DNA from: Aestuariivirga sp.
Lineage (GTDB): Bacteria; Pseudomonadota; Alphaproteobacteria; Rhizobiales; Aestuariivirgaceae
NCBI GenBank assembly: GCA_030680855.1
Contig: JAUXUN010000066.1
Span: 1 to 39,351, forward strand
DNA length: 39,351 nucleotides
Direction: 5' to 3'
Under the pieces are notes generated by a model. It did no database searches. It had not been told where the DNA came from and saw nothing but the letters and a program-made list of their open reading frames with translations. A program made the translations under genes and the position numbers. Shown here piece after piece: positions 16,628-24,712 of this stretch (position 1 is the first letter of the stretch; every line of letters begins with the position of its first letter).

Positions 16628-18144
16628 TATGCGGCATCCTCTGTCACACCGGCCATCAACAGGCCGAGCTCACGCTCATTGGCTTCGGGGCCGCGCTCGC
16701 CCATGATTTTTCCGGCAAACATCACGAGGATGCGATCGGAGAGCGAGCGGATTTCATCGAGCTCCACCGAGACCAGCAGAATGGCCTTGCCCTGGTCACG
16801 CAAGGCGATGAGGCGCTTGTGGATGAATTCAATGGCGCCGATATCAACGCCGCGGGTGGGCTGGCCGACGATCAGCAAATCGGGATCGCGCTCAAGCTCG
16901 CGGGCCAGGATGATTTTCTGCTGGTTGCCGCCGGAGAATTTCGCGCTGGTGAGAAGCGGGTCGGCGGGGCGAACGTCGAATTCCTGCATCTCGGCCTTGC
17001 AGCGGCTGATCACCGCCTGGCGGTCAAGCCGGAAACCCTTGCCGAGCGTTTCATCATAATGCCAGCCGAGGATGCTGGATTCAGAGGCGTCAAATGTTGC
17101 GATGAGGCCGCGATGCTGGCGGTCTTCCGGGACATGGGCGAGGCCCTCTTCGCGCACATGGCGCGGATCACCCAGAATGCCGATGTCCTTGCCTTCAAAA
17201 ACAATCTGGCCCGAGGTGGGCCGTGAAATGCCGCTGATCAGTTCCAGAATCTCCGACTGGCCATTGCCGGAGACCCCGGCAATGCCGACGATTTCGCCGC
17301 TGCGCACCGTGAACGAAACATTGTCAACGCGGGGTGTGCCCTTGCGGTCTTTCCAGGTGAGGTTCTTCACGTCGAGAACGACTTCGCCGGGCTTGGCCTT
17401 GCCCTTCTCCACGCGCAGCAGCACACGGCGGCCCACCATCAGTTCTGCCAGTTCTTCCACCGAGGTTTTCTTTGTGTCCTTCGTCGCCACCATTTCACCG
17501 CGGCGCATGACCGAGACATGGTCGGTGATGGCCATGATCTCGCGCAGCTTGTGGGTGATGAGGATCACGGTTTTTCCCTGGTCGCGGAGCTGGCCCAGAA
17601 TGCGGAACAGGTGATCGGCCTCATCAGGCGTGAGCACGCCGGTCGGCTCGTCGAGGATCAGGGTTTCGGCACCCTTGAACAGCGCTTTGAGAATTTCGAC
17701 GCGCTGCTGCAGGCCCACGGGCAGGTCCCCGACGATGGCATCGGGGTCAACATCCAGCTCATAGTCTTGCGCCAGCCGCGTGAGTTCCTGGCGCGCCTTG
17801 GCAAGGGCCGGGCCGATCAGCTTTCCGTCCTCGGCACCCAGCACAACATTTTCAAGAACGGTGAAAGGATCAACCAGCATGAAATGCTGGTGCACCATGC
17901 CGATGCCGTGGCTGATGGCGTCCGACGATGATTTGATGCTGACCGGCTGGCCTTTGACTTTGATTTCGCCCTGGTCGGCGGCGTAAAAGCCAAAGAGGAT
18001 CGACATCAGGGTGGATTTGCCGGCACCGTTTTCGCCGATGATGCCGTGGATTGAGCCTTGGGCAATCGACAGGGTCACGTCCTTGTTGGCGTGAACAGCG
18101 CCAAAGCGCTTGTCTATACCGATGAGCTCGATGGCTGGGGTCAT
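16627..18144 (-). CDS. Nucleoside ABC transporter ATP-binding protein (double ABC domain)
   Basis: The product is a 505-residue protein with two fused ABC domains, as in NupA/YufO and sugar RbsA/XylG-type ATPases. The first domain has Walker A GENGAGKST near residue 40, a degenerate signature LPVGLQQRVEIL and Walker B LILDEPTGVL. The second has a changed P-loop, GVSGNGQSE, near residue 290, with signature FSGGNQQKIILARE, so ATP hydrolysis is probably carried mainly by one site. It is separated from the upstream binding-protein gene by about 60 bases with a stable hairpin, and overlaps the next permease. Confidence 0.93.
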   Translation of the reverse strand: MTPAIELIGIDKRFGAVHANKDVTLSIAQGSIHGIIGENGAGKSTLMSILFGFYAADQGEIKVKGQPVSIKSSSDAISHGIGMVHQHFMLVDPFTVLENVVLGAEDGKLIGPALAKARQELTRLAQDYELDVDPDAIVGDLPVGLQQRVEILKALFKGAETLILDEPTGVLTPDEADHLFRILGQLRDQGKTVILITHKLREIMAITDHVSVMRRGEMVATKDTKKTSVEELAELMVGRRVLLRVEKGKAKPGEVVLDVKNLTWKDRKGTPRVDNVSFTVRSGEIVGIAGVSGNGQSEILELISGISRPTSGQIVFEGKDIGILGDPRHVREEGLAHVPEDRQHRGLIATFDASESSILGWHYDETLGKGFRLDRQAVISRCKAEMQEFDVRPADPLLTSAKFSGGNQQKIILARELERDPDLLIVGQPTRGVDIGAIEFIHKRLIALRDQGKAILLVSVELDEIRSLSDRILVMFAGKIMGERGPEANERELGLLMAGVTEDAA

Positions 18145-18159
18145 GGCTGTTTCAATTCA

Positions 18160-18187
18160 ACCCACTCCCCGGTTAAGGGGAGCGGGT
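18160..18187 (-). promoter_or_regulatory. Hairpin between binding-protein and ATPase genes
   Basis: Arms at 18160-18170 and 18177-18187 pair over 11 positions, with one G-U wobble on the minus-strand RNA and a six-base loop. It lies just after the stop codon of the BMP binding-protein gene. There is no T-run, so mRNA 3'-end stabilisation of the binding-protein message is more likely than full termination. Confidence 0.5.
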
Positions 18188-18207
18188 CAAATCATCACGT
18201 GTTCGGA

Positions 18208-19206
18208 TTATTCAACGGGGCACTTGTTGTCGGCCATGTAGTCGTGGACCATCACGGTGCCCGCGATGATGTCAGCCTTTGCCTTTTCAACGGCGGTTGT
18301 CATTTCAGCAGTGATGAGCGCCTTGTTGTTATCATCAACGGCATAACCCACGCCATCTTCAGCGAGGCCAAGTTCCTGGATGCCAGCCGTGAAGGTTCCA
18401 TCCTTGCCGGACTTCATGACGTTGTAAACGGCAACGTCCACACGCTTCAGCATGGAGGTCAGAACCTTGCCGGGATGGAGATGGTTCTGGTTGGCGTCAA
18501 CGCCGATCGAAAGCGCGCCGCCATCGGCTGCTGCCTGCAGGACACCGAGACCGGTGCCGCCAGCCGCCGCGAATACAACATCGGCACCTTGCGACATCTG
18601 GCCCTTGGTGATTTCACCACCCTTGACCGGATCGTTCCAGGCCGCACCAGTGTCACCGGTCATGCTCTGGAAAACCGTGGCGTCCGCCTTGGCGGCCTTC
18701 ACGCCCTGCACATAGCCGCAGCCGAAGCGGCGGATCAATGGAATGTCCATGCCGCCGACGAAGCCGACCTTGCCGGACTTCGACGCCATGGCGGCCAGCA
18801 TGCCGACGAGGTAGGAACCTTCCTGCTCCTTGAACACGATGGACTGCACGTTGGGCAGTTCAACGACCATGTCGACGATGGCAAACTTGAGATCGGGATA
18901 TTCCTTGGCGACCTTTTCAACGGCGGCGGCCTGGGCGAAGCCCGCGGCGATGATCGGGCTGTAGCCCTGGTCGGCGAAATTGCGGATGGCCTGTTCGCGC
19001 TGGGCTTCATTGGCGATTTCAAATTCGCCGTAGGCGGTGCCCGATTCAGCCTTGAATTTTTCCGAGCCGTTGTACATGCTTTCATTGAAGGACTTGTCGA
19101 ACTTGCCGCCGATATCGAAGACGATGGCCGGCTTGTCGTCGGCGGCGAATGCGGACGCCGCCATCATTGCTGTCAATGCAGCGGTCGCGAGTAATTTCCT
19201 GATCAT
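18208..19206 (-). CDS. BMP family nucleoside-binding lipoprotein-like periplasmic protein
   Basis: The product is a 332-residue solute-binding protein of the BMP/PnrA family, the receptor of the nucleoside importer encoded downstream. It begins with a Sec signal peptide (MIRKLLATAALTAMM, cleavage near SAFA-AD). The mature start PAIVFDIGGKFDKSFNES is the family signature for the ligand pocket. No lipobox cysteine is seen, so the protein is probably soluble periplasmic. I chose the ATG at 19206 because AGGGAG lies six bases upstream; the ATG at 19212 would sit directly on that Shine-Dalgarno. It is the first transporter gene of the operon, 86 bases after an SDR gene. Confidence 0.93.
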   Translation of the reverse strand: MIRKLLATAALTAMMAASAFAADDKPAIVFDIGGKFDKSFNESMYNGSEKFKAESGTAYGEFEIANEAQREQAIRNFADQGYSPIIAAGFAQAAAVEKVAKEYPDLKFAIVDMVVELPNVQSIVFKEQEGSYLVGMLAAMASKSGKVGFVGGMDIPLIRRFGCGYVQGVKAAKADATVFQSMTGDTGAAWNDPVKGGEITKGQMSQGADVVFAAAGGTGLGVLQAAADGGALSIGVDANQNHLHPGKVLTSMLKRVDVAVYNVMKSGKDGTFTAGIQELGLAEDGVGYAVDDNNKALITAEMTTAVEKAKADIIAGTVMVHDYMADNKCPVE

Positions 19207-19292
19207 AAACATCTCCCTGATTTTTTTGACCGGCTGATCAAGCCTTGCGGGCAATTGACGCCAAATTCCTGTCATTTGCAAGTGGCGAACCA

Positions 19293-20051
19293 TCATCTTC
19301 CGGCGGTGGTTCCGAAGTCGATTGGCAGCGCCGCACCGGTTATCGGAGCCAATCGGGGCGAGGCGATGGCGAAGATAAAAGCCGCTATTTCCGCTGGTTT
19401 TGCGAAGCGCTGGCGGGCACCTTGCGGATAGATGGCACGGAGTTTGGCTATGTAAGCTTCGGGATCTCCGTCGCCAAACTCCCGGGCCTGGAAGTCCAGC
19501 ATGGGGGTTTCCACATCGCAGGGGCAAATGGCGTTCACCCGGATACCTTTTGGCGCGAGTTCGAGGGCCAGGGCCTTGGTGAGCAGGACAACGCCGCCCT
19601 TGGAGGCGCAGTAAATGGCCGCGCCTGCGCCGCCCATGAGCCCCGCGTCGGAAGCGATGTTAATAATCTGGCCGCCGGTTTTTTCCAGTTCCGGAATGGC
19701 ATGACGGCAGGTGAAAAAGGTGCCTTTCAAATTGATGTCGATGGTGCGGTCCCACTGGCCCTCGGACATGGCCGAACTTTCGCCTTCCACCCAGACGCCC
19801 GCCGCATTGACGAGGAGATCGAGCCGGCCGAAACGCGCCACGGTTTTCGAAACCATTTCGGCGCAATCCGACACTTTCGTGACGTCACCCTTGATGGCGA
19901 GAAATTGCGGCGGCAGGTTTTCGATGCTGATATCGGCAATGGCAATGTTTGCCCCGGCTTCGGCAAACTCCTGCGCCGTGGCGCGGCCCATGCCGCCGCC
20001 GCCGCCGACAATGAGAACGGTTTTGCCTGACCAGTCATCAGTACCAGTCAT
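19293..20051 (-). CDS. SDR family oxidoreductase (second of a pair)
   Basis: The product is a 252-residue short-chain dehydrogenase. It has the cofactor glycine motif VGGGGGMGRATAQ near residue 15, the catalytic serine segment NIASDAG and the active-site motif YCASKGG, followed by the usual C-terminal substrate region. I chose the ATG at 20051, which overlaps the upstream SDR gene by 14 bases; an earlier in-frame start at 20093 lies deep inside that gene. The two SDR genes are adjacent and co-transcribed, but only moderately similar. The substrate is unknown. They may share a transcript with the nucleoside transporter 86 bases downstream. Confidence 0.92.
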   Translation of the reverse strand: MTGTDDWSGKTVLIVGGGGGMGRATAQEFAEAGANIAIADISIENLPPQFLAIKGDVTKVSDCAEMVSKTVARFGRLDLLVNAAGVWVEGESSAMSEGQWDRTIDINLKGTFFTCRHAIPELEKTGGQIINIASDAGLMGGAGAAIYCASKGGVVLLTKALALELAPKGIRVNAICPCDVETPMLDFQAREFGDGDPEAYIAKLRAIYPQGARQRFAKPAEIAAFIFAIASPRLAPITGAALPIDFGTTAGR

Positions 20052-20817
20052 CGCCTGCCCCCTTGAACTCGACGATGGAATTTGCGCCATCAACCACCAG
20101 CATGGTGCCGTTGACGTAGCTGGCCTCTTCGCTGGCCAGGAACACGCAAGCCGCGGCCACTTCGGAGGCAGTACCCGGCCTTTTGGAAGGGGTGGCCTTG
20201 CCTGCCAGTATTTCTTCCCTGCTTGACGAGGCGGTTTCGATCCAGCCCGGCAGCACCGCGTTGCAGGTGATGTTGCGGCTGGCGTTTTCTACGGCTGTCA
20301 CTCGGGTAAGGCCGGTCATGGCGGCCTTGGCCGAGGAATAGCCTGCTGCTTTGGGGTTGGTGACCAGCGGGCCTGTCACCGAGGCGACGTTTACAATCCT
20401 TCCATATTTTCGTTCCTGCATGAGCGGCAGCACGGCGCGGGTGACATTGAAGGCGGTCGTGACGTTGAGCGCCAAGTGGCGCTGCCACTCAGCGTCGGTG
20501 ATTTCCTCGATTCTTGAACTCTTGAAATCGGTGCCCTGCTGGACCATGCCGGCATTATTCACGACAATGTCGATGCGACCAAACTTTTCCTTCACCGCGT
20601 TGATCAATTCGTCCACATCTTCAACCACAGTCAAGTCGGCGGTGAAGGCCGCATGGCCAGCGCCCAGGGTTTCGAGGCGCTTGAAGATGCGTTTTGTGGT
20701 TGAGGTCAGCGCCACTTGCGCGCCTGCTGCGGCCAAAGCCCTGGCCGTGGCAAATCCGATGCCTTCGGCACTTCCCGCACCTGTTACCAGTGCGACGCGA
20801 TCCATAAACCCTGCCAT
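20038..20817 (-). CDS. SDR family oxidoreductase (first of a pair)
   Basis: The product is a 259-residue short-chain dehydrogenase/reductase with the cofactor motif VTGAGSAEGIGFATA, the NNAGMVQQG segment, the catalytic serine in VNVASVTG and the catalytic YSSAKAA motif. The start has an AAGGGA Shine-Dalgarno. A 14-base overlap joins it to the following SDR gene. It is divergent from hsp20 across a 107-base gap. Family assignment is firm and the substrate unknown; 3-oxoacyl or sugar/polyol substrates are all possible. Confidence 0.92.
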   Translation of the reverse strand: MAGFMDRVALVTGAGSAEGIGFATARALAAAGAQVALTSTTKRIFKRLETLGAGHAAFTADLTVVEDVDELINAVKEKFGRIDIVVNNAGMVQQGTDFKSSRIEEITDAEWQRHLALNVTTAFNVTRAVLPLMQERKYGRIVNVASVTGPLVTNPKAAGYSSAKAAMTGLTRVTAVENASRNITCNAVLPGWIETASSSREEILAGKATPSKRPGTASEVAAACVFLASEEASYVNGTMLVVDGANSIVEFKGAGDDWY

Positions 20818-20825
20818 GATGATCC

Positions 20826-20855
20826 CTTGAAAACAGCTTCCGGCACTCTCATATT
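20826..20855 (+). promoter_or_regulatory. Sigma-32-like heat-shock promoter of hsp20
   Basis: CTTGAA (20826-20831) is followed after 15 bases by TCTCATATT (20847-20855), close to the CCCCATnTA heat-shock -10. Transcription would start near 20862 and leave a leader of about 60 bases. Hsp20 genes in Rhizobiales are commonly sigma-32 and RNA-thermometer controlled. The -35 overlaps the Shine-Dalgarno of the divergent SDR gene. Confidence 0.45.
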
Positions 20856-20924
20856 AGCAATCAGGCTGCGGTGCCAGATGGGCCGTAGCATTCCTGGAGC
20901 CGCTTTAGCGAGGGCAAAAGTCCG

Positions 20925-21341
20925 ATGAGCAAGATATCCATGTTTTCCTCGCCACTTTTGCTGGGATTTGATGATCTGGAGCGCCTTCTCGATCGGGCCG
21001 TCAAGACTTCCGGCGAAGGCTATCCGCCCTACAATATCGAGCGATTGGCCGACGGCGGCAACGAGGTCTTGCGCATTACCATCGCGGTTGCCGGATTCCG
21101 CCGCCAGGACCTGGACATCACCATCGAAGACAATCAGCTGAACATCCGGGGACGGATAAAAGACGATGAACCCCGCGATTACCTGCACCGCGGCATTGCC
21201 GGGCGGCAGTTTGCCCGGGCTTTCGTGCTGGCAGACGGCATGGATGTGATCGACGCCACCCTTGTAAACGGACTTTTAATTATTAACTTAAGGAGACCGG
21301 AACCAAGCAGTGTTATACGGCGTATTGAGATCAAGGAGTAG
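20925..21341 (+). CDS. Hsp20/alpha-crystallin small heat-shock protein
   Basis: The product is a 138-residue ATP-independent chaperone that holds unfolding proteins. The alpha-crystallin domain runs from about residue 35 (PYNIERL) to 130. The strands FRRQDLDITIEDNQL and the conserved C-terminal motif NGLLIINLRRP are visible. The C-terminal tail ends with an I-x-I-like RIEIKE. The gene is preceded by a sigma-32-like promoter and a GAGGGC Shine-Dalgarno, and the DUF1150 gene starts four bases after its stop. This hsp20-DUF1150 pairing is common in alphaproteobacteria. Confidence 0.93.
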   Translation: MSKISMFSSPLLLGFDDLERLLDRAVKTSGEGYPPYNIERLADGGNEVLRITIAVAGFRRQDLDITIEDNQLNIRGRIKDDEPRDYLHRGIAGRQFARAFVLADGMDVIDATLVNGLLIINLRRPEPSSVIRRIEIKE

Positions 21342-21345
21342 GAAC

Positions 21346-21609
21346 ATGAACACCAGCAACAACAAGGATGCCTTTGAGCTGAGCCCGGAAGAGCTCGCCC
21401 AGCTGGGCAACGGTGCGCTGTCCTATATTCGCGAGATTGAAGGGCGGGATGTGATCCGCCTGGTCGGCCCGCAGGCGCGGGTTGCGCCCGACGCCAAACT
21501 CTTCTGCCTGTTCAACGCCAATGGCTCGCCGATCTCGATTTCGGGAACCCGTGAAGCGGCGGCGGACAGCGCCGTTGAGCATGAGCTTGTGGCTATTAGT
21601 TTGCATTAA
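21346..21609 (+). CDS. DUF1150 family protein
   Basis: The product is an 87-residue protein of the DUF1150 family, whose function is not known. It is typically found next to Hsp20 genes in alphaproteobacteria. Visible features are an acidic N-terminal helix (ELSPEELAQLGNGALSYIREI) and a compact beta region ending in a conserved-looking DSAVEHELVAISLH. I chose the ATG at 21346 because of the AAGGAG Shine-Dalgarno (21333-21338) at the end of hsp20; the earlier ATG at 21310 lies inside hsp20. It probably shares the heat-shock promoter. Confidence 0.88.
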   Translation: MNTSNNKDAFELSPEELAQLGNGALSYIREIEGRDVIRLVGPQARVAPDAKLFCLFNANGSPISISGTREAAADSAVEHELVAISLH

Positions 21610-21622
21610 TGACAGTACCTTC

Positions 21623-21938
21623 CCTCGCCCCCATGAAAATGGGGGAGAGGTGGCGCGGGCGAAGCCCGTGACGGAGAGGGGGTCTTACCGCAAAAAATAC
21701 TCTTTGGCGTTCTTTCGTGCAGCAAACATATACCGCAAATCTGAGGCCCCCATGTTTTCTGTCGAGTGGCCATCAAGGGCCGCAAGAATTCGTACTTGGG
21801 CGGAGATGAAATCATAGAAAATCCATTGCGAAGATACAGCCCCGCCTAAATAGACTGATTGTGAGCCTTGCCAAAGGCCCCCTCTCCGTCACGGGCTTCG
21901 CCCGCGACACCTCTCCCCCAATTGCATTGGGGGCGAGG
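21623..21938. mobile_element. Inverted-repeat island with internal coding remnant
   Basis: The left arm 21623-21682 and the right arm 21878-21938 are near-perfect inverted copies: the inner 43 bases differ at one position, and the outer ends are CCTCGCCCCCA and its complement. Each arm folds into its own hairpin. The arrangement resembles the 9568-10091 element (pyrimidine-rich hairpin, GAGAGGTGG core, inner GAGGGG end) but the sequence is a different subtype. It fills most of the 335-base gap between the DUF1150 and ptsN genes, within 15 bases of both. Confidence 0.65.
21685..21888 (-). pseudogene. Remnant of an unidentified coding sequence inside the inverted-repeat island
   Basis: One minus-strand frame is open for 67 codons and ends at a TAA at 21685. 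Its translation looks protein-like (for example SQWIFYDFISAQVRILAAL and MGASDLRYMFAARKNAKEY). It has no plausible start: the frame begins inside the right repeat arm, and the first ATG is late. It reads like the C-terminal end of a gene truncated by, or captured between, the repeat arms. I do not recognise the family. Confidence 0.35.
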
Positions 21939-21944
21939 AAGAAA

Positions 21945-22415
21945 TCAGGCAGCCGACGCGGTGGCTGAAGGCTCGGTCAGGATTGAATAGAGGCCCTCTG
22001 CGGTATCGGTGCCGCGCAGTTTTGCGATGGTGTCGTTCTCGCGCAGCAGCCTTGAAATGCGGGCGAGCGCTTTAAGATGATCGGCACCGGCGTGGTCGGG
22101 CGCCAGCAACACAAACACCAGATCCACCGGCTGGCCATCGAGCGAATCATAGGCGATGGGAGTGCTCAGCCGGGCAAACAACCCACAGACGCGGTTGATG
22201 GCGGCAAGCTTGCCGTGCGGAATGGCGATGCCCTGGCCAATTCCGGTTGAACCCAGTTTTTCGCGCGTCAGAAGCGTTTCAAAAATGATGCGGTGATCAA
22301 CGGCCACAAATTTTGCGATCGCCTGCGAGAGGTCGGCCAGGAGCTGCTTCTTGCCTTGCGCCTTCACGCTCGGCAATACGGCGCGGGCGTCAATGATATC
22401 TGCGAGATCTGTCAT
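21945..22415 (-). CDS. ptsN: PTS nitrogen regulatory IIA protein (EIIA-Ntr)
   Basis: The product is a 156-residue EIIA-Ntr, the last phosphate acceptor of the nitrogen phosphotransferase system, which regulates potassium transport, stringent response and nitrogen functions. The phosphorylatable histidine is in GQGIAIPHGKL near residue 67, and the HLKALARISRLL helix follows. The gene sits downstream of hpf and rpoN on the same strand, the common proteobacterial order. An inverted-repeat island begins seven bases beyond its stop and may end the transcript. Confidence 0.95.
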   Translation of the reverse strand: MTDLADIIDARAVLPSVKAQGKKQLLADLSQAIAKFVAVDHRIIFETLLTREKLGSTGIGQGIAIPHGKLAAINRVCGLFARLSTPIAYDSLDGQPVDLVFVLLAPDHAGADHLKALARISRLLRENDTIAKLRGTDTAEGLYSILTEPSATASAA

Positions 22416-22429
22416 GCTTGCATGTCCAC

Positions 22430-23002
22430 TTACGCGGCGGGCCTGGGGTCGACCCAGCCGATGTTGCCATCGCTGCGCCGGTAAACCACATTGGTCTGGC
22501 CGCCCTTGCTGTTCCTGAACAGAACGAAGGGGACACTGGAAATTTCAAGCTGCATGACGGCTTCTCCGACGGAAAGTTCCGGGACACTGGTGGATGATTC
22601 GGCGATGACCACCGGATTGAGTCCCGCTGGCTCCTCACCTTCCGCATCGCCGGCCTGAATGACATAGCTTGCGGCTTCAGACTGGCGCACCGGTTCGCGG
22701 CGCTCCTTGTGATGGTCCTTCAAGCGCTGCTTGTAGCGCTTCAACTGCTTTTCAAGATGCTGGGCCGCCGCATCAAAACTCTGGAAGGCTTCCGCCGCGA
22801 TGCCGTGGGACTGCAACACGAGGCCTGTGGCCAAATGCAAACTGCAATCCGTCTGGAAACTGGAGCGCTGCTTTTCAACGGTCACGTGGGCATGCACGGT
22901 GCCCTCAAAATATTTCTGGCGGAACTGTTGCAGGCGCCCGTCCACGTGGATCCTGAGTGCCTCACCGATATCGAGGTTCTTGCCGGTGACCTTAATCTGC
23001 AT
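22430..23002 (-). CDS. hpf: Ribosome hibernation promoting factor, long form
   Basis: The 190-residue protein binds the 30S subunit and, in the long form, drives 100S dimer formation in stationary phase. The N-terminal S30AE domain (MQIKVTGKNLDIGEAL to about residue 100) is followed by a linker. The C-terminal dimerisation domain has the motifs LSVGEAVMQLEIS and FVLFRNSKGGQTNVVYRR. I chose the ATG at 23002; an upstream in-frame ATG at 23068 adds a non-family leader. The gene follows rpoN after about 180 bases, so it may have its own promoter, and precedes ptsN by 14 bases. Confidence 0.95.
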   Translation of the reverse strand: MQIKVTGKNLDIGEALRIHVDGRLQQFRQKYFEGTVHAHVTVEKQRSSFQTDCSLHLATGLVLQSHGIAAEAFQSFDAAAQHLEKQLKRYKQRLKDHHKERREPVRQSEAASYVIQAGDAEGEEPAGLNPVVIAESSTSVPELSVGEAVMQLEISSVPFVLFRNSKGGQTNVVYRRSDGNIGWVDPRPAA

Positions 23003-23185
23003 GGCTGCGAAAATCCTTCTGCGCCACCTCTTCTTATAAGACATGGGCGCGCGAATTGCTAACGTCAACTAAATTGAAAGTGTTCCTTGTGAAAACTAAG
23101 GCCAGCCTTGCCGCGCATTGCGGCACCAGACCAGGCCCTCAAAACGGGGCGGAAACTAGCCGCGTGCAAGCTTCAAGTCAATCGC

Positions 23186-24697
23186 TTAACGGGCTTGCGA
23201 CTGGGCCATCCGGCGGCGCTGGATCGACGAAGGAATATTCAGTGATTCCCGGTATTTAGCGACGGTCCGCCGGGCAATTTCAATGCCTTCGGCGCGAAGA
23301 TTTTCAACGATGGTATCATCGGACAGGATGCTTTTCGGGGCTTCGGCCGCGATCATGTCCTTGATGCGCTGGCGCACTGATTCCGCCGAGTGGCTGTCAC
23401 CGCCCGCCGTCGAAGACGCAATGGCGGTTGTGAAAAAATATTTCAATTCATATGTACCGCGCGGAGTTGCCATATACTTGTTCGAGGTCACGCGGCTCAC
23501 GGTCGACTCATGCATCTCGATGGCTTCGGCCACGGTCTTGAGATTGATCGGCCGCAGGTGCTGAACTCCCAAAACCAGGAACGCATCCTGCTGGCGGACG
23601 ATTTCGCGCGCCACTTTCAGAATGGTTTTCGCCCGCTGGTCGAGGCTCTTGATAAGCCATGTGGCATTGGCCTGGCATTCGTTGAGATAATTCTTGTCGG
23701 CTTCGCGCGAGGCGGTTCGCGAAACCTTGCTCAGATACTGGTTGCTGAAGAGCACGCGCGGCAGGGTGTCATTGTTGAGCTCCACCAGCCAGGAACCATC
23801 CTGGGCGGCGCGCACATAGACATCAGGCACCACGGGCTGAACCGGCTCGGAGCCAAAGGCATGGCCCGGCTTGGGATTGAGATCCTTGAGCTCGGCAATC
23901 ATTTCCCTGATGTCGTCAAGGTCCACCTTGCAGAGCGACTTCAATGCGGAATAATCACGCTTGGCGACAAGGTTGAGATTGGCAATCAACGTGGCCATGG
24001 CCGGATCGAGGCGATTGCGCTCGCGCAGCTGCAGGCCAAGGCACTCCCGCAAATCGGCGGCGAAGACACCGATGGGATCAAAAGTCTTGAGGGTTTCGAG
24101 AACGCGCGCCACATGATCGTGGCTGGTGCCGAGAGTGTTCGCGATGTCGGCGATATCGCCGGTGAGATAGCCCGCCTCGTTCACCATGCCGATGAGGTTC
24201 TGGCCGATGATGCGGTCGGTGGGGGCTGAGATATTGAGATTGAGCTGGCCGGTGAGATGCTCGGCCAGGGTTTGCGTTTTGGTGAGCGAGGCGCTGAAAT
24301 CATATTCGTCGCTGTCGAGTGAAATGCCGCTCGTGGGGCGGAGCGAGGCCCAGCCGGATTCGGCAGGCGCCTGACTTTCACGGCTGCTCGCATCGGCGCG
24401 GGCCTCGTGGGTGTAGACATTTTCCAGGTCCGTATCGAGGGTGCGCAGCTTGTCTTCCTGGGAGGTGGTGGAATTCAGGGCCGAGACGGTGTCCGCATCG
24501 CGTTCGCGTGGTTCGGATTTCTGCACGTCGCTGCCGCGCTCGTCGCGCTCAAGCAGGGGATTGCGCTCGAGCTCGCCTTCGACATAGGCCTGCAATTCGA
24601 GATTGGACATCTGCAGCAGCTTGATGGCCTGCTGCAATTGCGGGGTCATGACCAGGGACTGGCCCTGGCGCAAATCCATCCGCTGCATCAATGCCAT
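23186..24697 (-). CDS. rpoN: RNA polymerase sigma-54 factor
   Basis: RpoN directs transcription from -24/-12 promoters with enhancer-binding activators, for example in nitrogen metabolism. The 503-residue length is typical. The glutamine-rich region I (QSLVMTPQLQQAIKLLQMSN) lies at the N terminus and an acidic linker follows. The core-binding and DNA-binding domains come next, with the RpoN box ARRTVAKYRE near residue 480, ten or so residues before an Arg/Gln-rich tail. The start at 24697 is 15 bases after the lptB stop, so it is probably co-transcribed with the LPS export genes. Confidence 0.97.
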   Translation of the reverse strand: MALMQRMDLRQGQSLVMTPQLQQAIKLLQMSNLELQAYVEGELERNPLLERDERGSDVQKSEPRERDADTVSALNSTTSQEDKLRTLDTDLENVYTHEARADASSRESQAPAESGWASLRPTSGISLDSDEYDFSASLTKTQTLAEHLTGQLNLNISAPTDRIIGQNLIGMVNEAGYLTGDIADIANTLGTSHDHVARVLETLKTFDPIGVFAADLRECLGLQLRERNRLDPAMATLIANLNLVAKRDYSALKSLCKVDLDDIREMIAELKDLNPKPGHAFGSEPVQPVVPDVYVRAAQDGSWLVELNNDTLPRVLFSNQYLSKVSRTASREADKNYLNECQANATWLIKSLDQRAKTILKVAREIVRQQDAFLVLGVQHLRPINLKTVAEAIEMHESTVSRVTSNKYMATPRGTYELKYFFTTAIASSTAGGDSHSAESVRQRIKDMIAAEAPKSILSDDTIVENLRAEGIEIARRTVAKYRESLNIPSSIQRRRMAQSQAR

Positions 24698-24712
24698 GAC
24701 TGACCACCAATC

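Noticed and set aside
18058-19194. 378-codon plus-strand frame opposite the BMP gene
   Set aside because: It is an antisense shadow; the minus strand has a signal peptide and full BMP-family signature.
23044-23059. Sigma-54-like -24/-12 motif (GGGCGCG-N4-TTGCT)
   Set aside because: It lies upstream of hpf but on the plus strand, so it would point away from hpf into the 3' end of rpoN. One match of this quality is expected by chance.
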